A stretch of 64,000 bases of DNA, taken from the NCBI RefSeq assembly GCF_007992835.1, contig NZ_BKBA01000006.1, positions 1 through 64,000 on the forward strand, given 5' to 3'. The notes beneath the pieces are model-generated. The model did not search any database. It was not told where the DNA came from and was given only the letters and a program-made list of their open reading frames with translations. Shown piece by piece: positions 18,230 to 25,788 of this stretch. Source of the stretch: Knoellia locipacati. GTDB taxonomy: Bacteria; Actinomycetota; Actinomycetes; Actinomycetales; Dermatophilaceae. The translations under genes and the position numbers were made by a program. Each line of letters starts with the position of its first letter. Position 1 is the stretch's first letter.

Positions 18230-19897
18230 TCAGTGGCTGGCCGCGGCTCCGGCATCGGCGTCGGCGTCGTTGCGCTCCTGGTAGGCCGAGCCCTTGCGGA
18301 GCTCGACCTCGGGCAGGAGCCACATGATGAGGAAGCCGAGCACCATGACGGCGGACCCGACGAGGAACACGTGGTCCATCGCCTCGGAGAAGCCCATGAG
18401 GAACGGCTTGGCCAGCCGCTCGTCGAGGGTGCTGAGGAACGAGCTGTCCTGCAGCACACCGCTGCTCGCCGCCGCGGCGTCACCTCCGGCCTGCGACTGC
18501 GCCAGCTGCCTGGCGAACTCGGCGTTGGCCGGGTCGCGCAGCGCCTCCTGGAAGTCCGGCGTCGGGGCGACGGTGCGCATGGCGCCGGCGATCTTCTCCG
18601 GGACGAGCGAGAAGAGGATCGACAGGAAGACGGCGGTGCCGATGGTGCCGCCGATCTGGCGGGTGAACGTCGCTGTCGACGTGGCGACGCCGATCTGCTG
18701 CGGCGGCACGGCATTCTGCACGGCGAGGGTGAGCGGCTGGAAGTTGAAGCCGAGCCCGAGGCCGAAGAAGACCATGACGACCATCGTCTGCCACAGGGGC
18801 GTGTCGTAGTGCACGTAGTGGAACGCGAAGAGCGACAGCATGAGCAGGGTGACGCCGGCGATGGGGAACTTCCGGTAGCGGCCGGTCCGGCTGATGACCT
18901 GGCCCGAGATGATCGAGCCCGACATGATGCCGAGGGTCAGCGGCAGCAGGAGCAGGCCGGCCTCGGTCGGCGAGGCGCCCTTGACGATCTGCAGGTAGAG
19001 CGGGAGCGCGGCCAGGCCGCCGAACATCGCGATGCCGATGATGATCGACGCGGCCGACGAGACGGCGACCGTGCGGTTGCGGAAGAGCGAGAGGGGGAGG
19101 ATCGCCTCGGCCCCCATCCGGGCCTCCTGCCAGAAGAAGAGCACGGCGGCGACGACACCGATGACGTAGCAGACGATCGCGTTGGTCGAGCCCCAGCCCC
19201 ACTCGCGGCCCTGCTCGGCGACGAGCAGCAGCGGCACGAGGGCGACGGACAGCAGCGCTGCGCCGGTCCAGTCGATGCGGTGGTCGAGGCGCTGGTGGCG
19301 CAGGTGCAGGGTCTTGGACACGAGCGCGAGGGCGGCGATGCCGATCGGGACGTTGACGAGGAAGACCCAGCGCCAGCCGGTGATGCCGAGGATCGAGTCC
19401 GTGCCGGCGAAGAAGCCACCGACGACCGGGCCGAGCACCGACGAGGTGCCGAACACGGCGAGGAAGTAGCCCTGGTACTTCGCGCGCTCACGCGGCGGGA
19501 CGATGTCGCCGATGATGGCCAGCGCGAGCGAGAAGAGGCCGCCGGCGCCGAGACCCTGCACCGCGCGGAACGCCGCGAGCTCGAACATCGACGTCGAGAA
19601 GGTGCAGAGCACCGACCCGATGACGAAGATCGTGATGGCCGCGGTGAAGAACTTCTTGCGGCCGTAGATGTCGGAGAGCTTGCCGTAGAGCGGCGTGACG
19701 ATCGTCGAGGTGATGAGGTAGGCCGTCGTCGCCCACGCCTGGTGCTCGAGACCCTTGAGGTCGTCGGCGATGGTGCGGATGGCCGTGGCGACGATCGTCT
19801 GGTCGAGGGCGGCGAGGAACATGCCGGACATGAGCCCGACGAGGATCGTGACGATCTGCCTGTGGGACAGGGGTTGGTCCGTGGCGGTGGTGCTCAT
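18230..19897 (-). CDS. DHA2-family (EmrB/QacA-type) drug:H+ antiporter
   Basis: 555 residues with 14 hydrophobic helices. It opens LVGLMSGMFLAALDQTIVAT, the DHA2 motif D1, and has GKLSDIYGRKKFF (motif A) and a motif-C-like GPVVGGFFAG. A C-terminal cytoplasmic tail ends in an Asp/Ala-rich stretch. It would pump hydrophobic or cationic drugs out with protons. It overlaps the upstream marR-type gene by four bases (ATGA), making a classic repressor-efflux operon. Confidence 0.92.
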   Translation of the reverse strand: MSTTATDQPLSHRQIVTILVGLMSGMFLAALDQTIVATAIRTIADDLKGLEHQAWATTAYLITSTIVTPLYGKLSDIYGRKKFFTAAITIFVIGSVLCTFSTSMFELAAFRAVQGLGAGGLFSLALAIIGDIVPPRERAKYQGYFLAVFGTSSVLGPVVGGFFAGTDSILGITGWRWVFLVNVPIGIAALALVSKTLHLRHQRLDHRIDWTGAALLSVALVPLLLVAEQGREWGWGSTNAIVCYVIGVVAAVLFFWQEARMGAEAILPLSLFRNRTVAVSSAASIIIGIAMFGGLAALPLYLQIVKGASPTEAGLLLLPLTLGIMSGSIISGQVISRTGRYRKFPIAGVTLLMLSLFAFHYVHYDTPLWQTMVVMVFFGLGLGFNFQPLTLAVQNAVPPQQIGVATSTATFTRQIGGTIGTAVFLSILFSLVPEKIAGAMRTVAPTPDFQEALRDPANAEFARQLAQSQAGGDAAAASSGVLQDSSFLSTLDERLAKPFLMGFSEAMDHVFLVGSAVMVLGFLIMWLLPEVELRKGSAYQERNDADADAGAAASH

Positions 19898-20367
19898 GTG
19901 GGGTCCTTGGGCGTGAAGAAGGGGTGGGCCTCGACGTCGTCGGCGAAGCGGCGCAGGAGCGAGGCGAAGGTGGCGACGTCGTCGTCGCTCCAGTCGGCGG
20001 TGACCTCGCCGAGCCAGGAGTTGCGACGCTCGCGGATCTCGGTCAGGTGCTGCCGGCCCTCGTCGGTGAGGGCGAGCATGTGGGCGCGTCCGTCGCTCGG
20101 GTCGGCGACCCGGGAGACGTAGCCCTGGCCGACGAGCGCGCTCACCTGGCGGCTCACGGTGGAGACGTCGAGGTAGACGCGCTCGGCGATCTCGGAGACG
20201 CGGCGCGGCTCGCCGGTGAGGTTGAACATCAGCGGGTAGCCGATCGGGTCGACCTGCGGGTTGACCCGGGGGGCGCGCTGCTTGACGGCCCCCATGAGCT
20301 TCATCGCGCGGACGAGGGAGTCCCCGAGGCCGGCCCGGTCGTCCGACGGCTCAGTTGCTTGCGGCAT
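19894..20367 (-). CDS. MarR-family transcriptional regulator
   Basis: 157 residues; winged-helix core with RVSEIAERVYLDVSTVSRQV as the recognition helix region and YVSRVADPSDGRAHMLALTDEG as the wing (the DxRxxxLxLT signature). The family represses efflux genes until a phenolic or drug ligand binds. Operon with the downstream antiporter. The start codon lies inside one of two inverted repeats, pointing to autorepression. Confidence 0.92.
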   Translation of the reverse strand: MPQATEPSDDRAGLGDSLVRAMKLMGAVKQRAPRVNPQVDPIGYPLMFNLTGEPRRVSEIAERVYLDVSTVSRQVSALVGQGYVSRVADPSDGRAHMLALTDEGRQHLTEIRERRNSWLGEVTADWSDDDVATFASLLRRFADDVEAHPFFTPKDPT

Positions 20368-20405
20368 ACAAGCAAGTGTGCACCCGGATGGTTGCGCGAC
20401 GCAAC
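20355..20405. promoter_or_regulatory. Two inverted repeats over the marR promoter and start
   Basis: TTGCTTG (20355-20361) and CAAGCAA (20369-20375) flank the start codon. GTTGCG (20391-20396) and CGCAAC (20400-20405) lie 24 bases upstream. Both share a TTGC half site, as expected for a MarR dimer binding twice around its own promoter. Confidence 0.5.
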
Positions 20406-20463
20406 TGTCTCCCGGGAACGTGTGAACCCGAGAACCCGCGCGTGGGGGCCGGGGAGTGGCGGG

Positions 20464-21315
20464 TCAGGGGGCGATGACGAGCGCGTCGAGGACGCGACGG
20501 GCGATGTCCTCGTCGCCGGTCACCGTGACGTGGGTGTCCTGCGTGCTGACCCGGCCGGCCGCGCGCCGCGTCGCTGCCTGGGTCGACATGGTGATCGTCG
20601 TCGTGACGACGTCAGGGTGCTGCTCGGTGTCGCCGGTGAACAGCGGTATGCCGTGCGGCTTCCCGTCGCGCTCCTCGACCCGGGCGCCCGCGCGCCCGAC
20701 GACGGGCCCACTGAGGTCGAGGATGACGGCGTGGCCGTCGGGGACCTGCGCCGTGCGCGCGACGATGCGGGGCAGCGCCGCGAAGAGCAGCCGCACCACG
20801 TGCGCGGCCGCGGGGCCGTCGAGGTTGCCCGGGCGGCCGATGGCCTCACGGATGTCCTGCTCGTGGACCCAGAGGTCGAACAGCCGGTTCTCCATGAGCC
20901 CGTGGAGCGTGGTCGCGCCGAACGGACCGATGGCGGGGTCGTCGGGCGAGGTGGTCTCGGCCTCGAGGTGCTGGACCCGGCTCGTGGCGAGGTCGTCGAG
21001 CTCCTCGAGCAGCTCCTCGAGGGAGCGGTCGCGACGCGACGCGAGGAACCGGTCGACGATGCCGCCGATGCCCGGCCTCTGCGCCGTGTCGTCGGCGTCG
21101 GCGTCGGGCTCCGGCGGCTCCTCGCCCTGCACCCACGCCTCGAGGCTCACGACGTGCGCGAACTGGTCGAGCACCGTCCACCCCGGGCACTGGGTCTCGC
21201 GCTCGACGTCGCCGGGACGCAGGGAGTGCCCGAGGTCGCTGATCGACTGGATCGTCTGGACGTAGGCCGCCGTGAGCGCGGGCAGGTCCTCGGGAGCGGC
21301 GGGGTGGAGCGACAT
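20464..21315 (-). CDS. Maleylpyruvate isomerase family, mycothiol-dependent-type enzyme
   Basis: 283 residues with the MDMPI N-terminal (DinB-like four-helix) domain: CPGWTVLDQFAHVVSLEAW holds the conserved His, and ENRLFDLWVHEQDIREAIG the second ligand region. A C-terminal beta domain (about 180-280, SCP2-like) follows. Relatives use mycothiol as thiol cofactor in isomerase or transferase reactions. Substrate unknown. It has a leaderless-type promoter and diverges from the UbiA operon through a dyad. Confidence 0.8.
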   Translation of the reverse strand: MSLHPAAPEDLPALTAAYVQTIQSISDLGHSLRPGDVERETQCPGWTVLDQFAHVVSLEAWVQGEEPPEPDADADDTAQRPGIGGIVDRFLASRRDRSLEELLEELDDLATSRVQHLEAETTSPDDPAIGPFGATTLHGLMENRLFDLWVHEQDIREAIGRPGNLDGPAAAHVVRLLFAALPRIVARTAQVPDGHAVILDLSGPVVGRAGARVEERDGKPHGIPLFTGDTEQHPDVVTTTITMSTQAATRRAAGRVSTQDTHVTVTGDEDIARRVLDALVIAP

Positions 21316-21319
21316 GCCG

Positions 21320-21348
21320 TCACCCTAACGAGTCGGTGCCTAGGGTGA
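21320..21348. promoter_or_regulatory. Symmetric divergent leaderless promoters
   Basis: TCACCCTA (21320-21327) is inverted as TAGGGTGA (21341-21348). Each arm contains TAGGGT in its own direction, six bases before the ATG at 21315 (minus) and the GTG at 21353 (plus). Both genes lack a Shine-Dalgarno, so the dyad is two back-to-back -10 elements and perhaps one operator. Confidence 0.5.
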
Positions 21349-21352
21349 GGGG

Positions 21353-22144
21353 GTGACGAGCGCCGCCGGGACCCTGCTGCGGGCGGCGCACCCCGGCCCG
21401 GCGCTCGCGGTCACCGTCCTCTCCTGCCTCCTCGGCCTGTCCGCCGGCCTCTCACCGGCGCGGGTCGCCACCGTGACGGCTGCCGTGCTGGCCGGCCAGC
21501 TGTCGGTCGGGTGGTCCAACGACCTGCGCGACCGGGTGCGTGACGCCGCTGTCGGCCGGTCCGACAAGCCGCTCGCGACCGGTGCGATCCACGTCCCGAC
21601 CGTCCAGCGGGCCTGCGCCGCGGCGGTCGTGGCCACGGTCGTCCTCTCGCTGGCGTGCGGGGTCGTGCCCGGCCTCGTCCACCTGGTCTGCGTCGCCTCG
21701 GCCTGGGCCTACAACCTCTGGCTCAAGGCGACCGTGGCGTCGTGGCTCCCGTATGCCGTGTCGTTCGGTGGCCTGCCGGTCTTCGTCCACCTCGCCGGCG
21801 GGTCGCCCCCACCGGCCGAGGTCGTCGCCGGTGGCGCCCTGCTCGGCGTCGGCGCCCACCTGCTCAACGTCGTCCCCGACCTCGCGGACGACGCCGCCAC
21901 CGGCGTCCGCGGACTCCCGCACCGGCTCGGCGCGCGGCGCAGCACTCTGCTCGCGGTCGCGCTGCTCGTCACGGCCTCGGTCCTGCTCCTCGTCACGAGC
22001 TCGATGGCCTCCGCGCCGACGGTCCTCTGGGCCGTTCTCGTGGCAGGGTTGGCAGGGTTCGCCCTCGTCGGCCGAGGCCGGGCACCCTTCTACTCCGCCG
22101 TCGGGATCGCTCTCACGGACGTCGTGATCCTCGTGGTCCGGTGA
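21353..22144 (+). CDS. UbiA-family prenyltransferase
   Basis: 263 residues, GTG start. Seven to nine hydrophobic helices are visible. The first Asp-rich motif is clear: [25 protein letters not shown] (NDxxD-type, Mg-diphosphate binding). The second ([14 protein letters not shown]) follows in VVPDLADD. Such enzymes attach a prenyl chain to an aromatic acceptor in the membrane. Being first in an operon with a type III PKS and Idi, the acceptor is probably the polyketide product. The stop overlaps the PKS GTG by four bases. Confidence 0.85.
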   Translation: MTSAAGTLLRAAHPGPALAVTVLSCLLGLSAGLSPARVATVTAAVLAGQLSVGWSNDLRDRVRDAAVGRSDKPLATGAIHVPTVQRACAAAVVATVVLSLACGVVPGLVHLVCVASAWAYNLWLKATVASWLPYAVSFGGLPVFVHLAGGSPPPAEVVAGGALLGVGAHLLNVVPDLADDAATGVRGLPHRLGARRSTLLAVALLVTASVLLLVTSSMASAPTVLWAVLVAGLAGFALVGRGRAPFYSAVGIALTDVVILVVR

Positions 22145-23259
22145 CCGTGCCGACGACCCCGCCGGTCCGAAGCGAGGCTCTTGTGCGCACCCGCCTGCTG
22201 TCCGTCGGCACGGCCCTCCCGCAGCACCGGCACGACCAGGGAGAGATCACCGACACCTTCGCCCGTGTCGTCGGCACGCGCGGCGCGGTGAGCGAGCGCC
22301 TGCTGCGCTCGATCCACGGCAACGCCGGCGTCGCCCAGCGCCACCTCGCCCTGCCGCTGCACCGCTACGAGTCCCTCGCCGGGTTCGACGAGGCCAACGA
22401 CCTCTTCCTCGAGCACGCGGTGGCCCTCGGGGCGTCGGCGCTCCAGGACGCGCTCAAGGCCGCCGGTCTCACCCCCACCGACGTCGACCTCATCGTCTCG
22501 ACGACGGTGACCGGGCTGGCCGTGCCCTCGCTCGACGCCCGGATCGCCGGCGTGGTCGGGCTGCGCGAGGACGTCAAGCGGATCCCGCTCTTCGGCCTGG
22601 GCTGCGTCGCGGGTGCGGCCGGCATCGCCCGGCTGCACGACCACCTCCTGGGTCACCCCGACGACGTGGCCGTGCTCGTCGCCGTCGAGCTGTGCTCGCT
22701 CACGGTCCAGCCCGACGACGTGAGCGTCGCCAACCTCGTCGCGAGCGGGCTCTTCGGTGACGGCGCCGCGGCCGTCGTCGTCGGCGGCCCCGAGCGCGAG
22801 GGGCGGATCGAGGTCCTCGACAGCCGCAGCCGGCTCTATCCCGGCAGCGAGCGCACGATGGGGTTCGACGTCGGTTCGACGGGGCTGCGGATCGTCCTCG
22901 ACGCCCAGGTCCCGGCGATCGTCTCGCGCTACCTCGGCGAGGACGTCGACCGCTTCCTCGCCGACCACGACCTCACTCGTGACGACATCGGCTGGTGGGT
23001 CTGCCACCCCGGCGGCCCCAAGGTCATCGACGCCCTGCGCGACACCCTCGGGCTCGACGACGACGACGTCGCGCTGACCCGCAGCAGCCTCTCGCGCATC
23101 GGCAACCTCTCGTCGGCCTCGGTCCTGCACGTCCTCGCCGACACCCTCGCCGAGCGACCCCCACCGCCCGGCACCCACGGTCTGCTCATGGCGATGGGTC
23201 CCGGGTTCTGCTCCGAGCTGGTGCTCCTGCGTGCCGGTGACGACGAGGCAGCGGCATGA
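22141..23259 (+). CDS. Type III polyketide synthase (chalcone/alkylresorcinol synthase-like)
   Basis: 372 residues from GTG at 22141, overlapping the UbiA stop. The catalytic triad is in place: Cys155 in [10 protein letters not shown], His289 in CHPGGPKV, Asn322 in GNLSSAS. Spacing matches chalcone synthase Cys164-His303-Asn336. The enzyme extends an acyl-CoA starter with malonyl-CoA and cyclises it without acyl carrier protein. With the methyltransferase and FAD enzyme next to it, the layout resembles the alkylresorcinol srsABC genes of Streptomyces griseus. Starter unit and chain length cannot be read from sequence. Confidence 0.92.
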   Translation: MTVPTTPPVRSEALVRTRLLSVGTALPQHRHDQGEITDTFARVVGTRGAVSERLLRSIHGNAGVAQRHLALPLHRYESLAGFDEANDLFLEHAVALGASALQDALKAAGLTPTDVDLIVSTTVTGLAVPSLDARIAGVVGLREDVKRIPLFGLGCVAGAAGIARLHDHLLGHPDDVAVLVAVELCSLTVQPDDVSVANLVASGLFGDGAAAVVVGGPEREGRIEVLDSRSRLYPGSERTMGFDVGSTGLRIVLDAQVPAIVSRYLGEDVDRFLADHDLTRDDIGWWVCHPGGPKVIDALRDTLGLDDDDVALTRSSLSRIGNLSSASVLHVLADTLAERPPPPGTHGLLMAMGPGFCSELVLLRAGDDEAAA

Positions 23260-23798
23260 CGACCCTCACCGCCTTCGTCGTCGTCGTCCTGCTCGTCGGG
23301 GTCGAGCGGCTGGTCGAGCTCGTCGTCTCGAAGCGCAACGCCGCGTGGAGCCTGTCCCGGGGCGGCGTCGAGACCGGCCGCGGCCACTACCCGTTCATGG
23401 TGGTCCTGCACACCGGCTTCCTCGTCGCCATGCTCGTCGAGGCGTTCGTGCGCCGGCCCGAGGTCCCGGCCGCCCTCGCGTGGTCGATGCTCGCCGTCGT
23501 CGTCGCCGCCCAGGCACTGCGGTGGTGGTGCATCGCCACCCTCGGCTCGCGCTGGAACACCCGGGTCATCGTCGTGCCGGGCCTGGCCCCGGTGCGCTCG
23601 GGCCCCTACCGCTGGCTGTCGCACCCGAACTACGTCGCGGTCGTCGCCGAGGGTGTCGCGCTGCCGCTCGTCCACGCGAGCTGGGTGACGGCGCTCGTCT
23701 TCACGATCGCGAACGCCGGACTGCTCGCCGTGCGCCTGCGGGCCGAGAACGCCGCCCTCGCCACCCTCCCGCGGACTCCGGCCGACGCCCGTGCGTGA
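23256..23798 (+). CDS. Isoprenylcysteine carboxyl methyltransferase-like membrane methyltransferase
   Basis: 180 residues, four to five membrane helices. The C-terminal ICMT signature is present: [20 protein letters not shown] followed by [14 protein letters not shown], then a C-terminal [10 protein letters not shown]. In polyketide operons of this sort the enzyme methylates a phenolic hydroxyl or carboxyl of the alkylresorcinol. The start overlaps the PKS stop (ATGA). Confidence 0.85.
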   Translation: MTTLTAFVVVVLLVGVERLVELVVSKRNAAWSLSRGGVETGRGHYPFMVVLHTGFLVAMLVEAFVRRPEVPAALAWSMLAVVVAAQALRWWCIATLGSRWNTRVIVVPGLAPVRSGPYRWLSHPNYVAVVAEGVALPLVHASWVTALVFTIANAGLLAVRLRAENAALATLPRTPADARA

Positions 23799-24813
23799 CC
23801 TCCTCGTCGCCGGCGGCGGTCCCGTCGGGCTCGCCACCGCCCTGTATGCCGTCCGCTCCGGTCTCGCCGTCACCGTCCGCGAGCCGCGCGCCGGGGCCAT
23901 CGACAAGGCGTGCGGCGAGGGTCTGATGCCCGGCGCCGTGGCCGCACTGACCGACCTCGGCGTCGACGTCGACGGCCGGCCCATCGACGGCATCCGCTAC
24001 GTCGACGGGCGCCGCGCGGTGGACGCACCCTTCACCTCCGGCCCGGGCCTCGGGGTGCGACGCACCGCATTGCACTCGGCGCTCCTCGCCAGGGCGGTCG
24101 CTGCCGGCGTCGAGATCGAGCAGGCCGCCGTCACCCGGGTCGAGCAGCGCGACGACCACGTCGTCGTCGACGGCGAACCCGTCCGCCACCTCGTCGCCGC
24201 CGACGGGCTGCACTCGCCGGTCCGGAGGCTGCTCGGCCTCGACGCGCCTCGGTCGGGGCTGCGCCGCTACGGCCAGAGGGTCCACGTCGAGTCTGCCCCG
24301 TGGACCTCGATGGTCGAGGTCCACTGGGCCGCCGCCGGCGAGGCCTACGTGACCCCCGTCGGTCCGGGGGAGGTCGGCGTCGCCGTGCTCAGCGCGCACC
24401 GTCGCCCCTTCACCGACCTGCTCGACGAGTTCCCGGCGCTGCGGGACCGGATCGCCGGCCACACCCGCTCCGCGGTGCTCGGCGCCGGTCCGCTGCGCCA
24501 ACGCTCCCGCCGCCGCGTGCAGGGACGGGTGCTCCTCGTCGGGGACGCCGCCGGCTACGTCGACGCCCTCACCGGCGAGGGCCTGGCCCTCGGCCTGGCC
24601 CAGGCCCGGGCCGCGGTCGACGCGGTGGCCACGGGTCGGCCCGAGTCCTACGAGACGGCCTGGCGGCGCCTGGGCCGCAGCCACGACCTGCTCACCCTCG
24701 GGCTGGTCACCGCGACCCGACTGCCCTCCGTCCGCCGCGCCCTCGTCCCTGCTGCGCGCGTCGCCCCGGTCGTCTTCCGGGCGGCCGTCAACCAGCTGGC
24801 GCGACCGGCATGA
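23791..24813 (+). CDS. FAD-dependent oxidoreductase (hydroxylase / geranylgeranyl reductase-like)
   Basis: 340 residues from GTG at 23791. The Rossmann motif GGGPVGLATALYAVRSG is at the very N-terminus, CGEGLMPGAV follows, and the second FAD motif is VLLVGDAAGYVDALTGEGLALG. Members hydroxylate phenols or reduce prenyl double bonds; both make sense here. It overlaps the methyltransferase gene by eight bases and idi by four. Confidence 0.88.
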   Translation: MRDLLVAGGGPVGLATALYAVRSGLAVTVREPRAGAIDKACGEGLMPGAVAALTDLGVDVDGRPIDGIRYVDGRRAVDAPFTSGPGLGVRRTALHSALLARAVAAGVEIEQAAVTRVEQRDDHVVVDGEPVRHLVAADGLHSPVRRLLGLDAPRSGLRRYGQRVHVESAPWTSMVEVHWAAAGEAYVTPVGPGEVGVAVLSAHRRPFTDLLDEFPALRDRIAGHTRSAVLGAGPLRQRSRRRVQGRVLLVGDAAGYVDALTGEGLALGLAQARAAVDAVATGRPESYETAWRRLGRSHDLLTLGLVTATRLPSVRRALVPAARVAPVVFRAAVNQLARPA

Positions 24814-25343
24814 CGGCGACGCAGGAGCACGTCGTCCTCCTCTCCGACGACGGACGCCCCATCGGCACCGCCCGCAAGAGCGATGTGCACCACGAGCACA
24901 CGCCGCTGCACCTCGCCTTCTCCTGCTACGTCCTCGACGACGCCGGTCGGCTGCTCGTGACCCGCCGGGCGTGGTCGAAGACGACGTGGCCCGGCGCCTG
25001 GACCAACACCTGCTGCGGCCACCCGGCGCCCGGCGAGGACGTCGAGGACGCGGTGCGTCGACGGCTGCGCCAGGAGCTCGGCCTCGAGGTGAGCGACCTG
25101 CGCGCCGTCCTGCCCGACTTCCGCTACCGCGCGGTCATGGACGACGGCGTGGTCGAGAACGAGGTCTGCCCGGTCTACGTCGCGCACTGTGCGGACCCGG
25201 GCTCGCTGGCGCCGGACCCGGACGAGGTGGCCGAGCACGAGTGGGTTCACTGGGCGCGCTTCCGCGACGACGCGATGTCGGGGCTGCGAGAGGTCAGCCC
25301 GTGGTGCCGCCTCCAGCTCGACGCGCTTCCGCCAGTGCTCTGA
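24810..25343 (+). CDS. idi: Isopentenyl-diphosphate delta-isomerase, type I
   Basis: 177 residues, Nudix fold. The active-site Cys lies in TNTCCGHP (Cys69 aligns with the catalytic Cys of the E. coli enzyme), and the acid is in ENEVCPVY. The metal ligands H27/H34-type (HHEHTPLHLAF) and H71 are present. It interconverts isopentenyl and dimethylallyl diphosphate, supplying prenyl donor for the UbiA enzyme in the same operon. Its 3' end overlaps the convergent SRPBCC gene by 50 bases. Confidence 0.93.
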   Translation: MTATQEHVVLLSDDGRPIGTARKSDVHHEHTPLHLAFSCYVLDDAGRLLVTRRAWSKTTWPGAWTNTCCGHPAPGEDVEDAVRRRLRQELGLEVSDLRAVLPDFRYRAVMDDGVVENEVCPVYVAHCADPGSLAPDPDEVAEHEWVHWARFRDDAMSGLREVSPWCRLQLDALPPVL

Positions 25344-25722
25344 CCCGTCGCAGCCCGAGCCACAGGACGGGCGCGTAGCCCGCGGCCCACCACGGCGCGG
25401 TCATCTCCACGCGGCACCTGCGACCCCGCGCGGTCACCGTGTGTCCCGTTGCCGGTATGCCGGCCACGCGCCACGACCAGTGCCGCACCGTCTCGTCGAC
25501 GTGCCAGTCCTCGACCCGGAAGGGCACCCAGGGGCCGGCGACGGTGCGGACTCTCCCTGTCGCACCCGGGGAGAGGACGGCATGCCCGTCGTCGAGCCTC
25601 GCCTCGCGCACGGTCGGCCCCCACAGCGGCCACTCGGCGAGACGCACGAGCAGGTCCCAGACGACGTCGGGACCGGCCTCGACGTCGAGGCCGAGGGTCA
25701 GGGGAGTCGGTGGGAGCACCAT
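25294..25722 (-). CDS. SRPBCC (START-like) family protein
   Basis: 142 residues from ATG at 25722. A single helix-grip domain: VVWDLLVRLAEWPLWGPTVRE, then GATGRVRTVAGPWVPFRVEDW and WSWRVAGIPATGHTV. Members of this fold bind hydrophobic ligands or act as small cyclases. Its place next to a type III PKS operon, tail to tail, is suggestive, but no link is shown. Confidence 0.75.
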   Translation of the reverse strand: MVLPPTPLTLGLDVEAGPDVVWDLLVRLAEWPLWGPTVREARLDDGHAVLSPGATGRVRTVAGPWVPFRVEDWHVDETVRHWSWRVAGIPATGHTVTARGRRCRVEMTAPWWAAGYAPVLWLGLRRVRALAEARRAGGGTTG

Positions 25723-25775
25723 GGTGCCGCCAGTCTCGCAGGCGGGTGGCTGGACTCGGGGGGCCACGGGCTGCC

Positions 25776-25781
25776 TACGCT
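25776..25781 (+). promoter_or_regulatory. -10 hexamer, leaderless start of copD-ctaG gene
   Basis: TACGCT lies seven bases before the ATG at 25789; no Shine-Dalgarno is present. Confidence 0.4.
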
Positions 25782-25788
25782 GTGAGGC

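Noticed and set aside
18233-20122. Long plus-strand frame antisense to the DHA2 and MarR genes
   Set aside because: Charged low-complexity product; the opposite strand has full family signatures and operon overlap.
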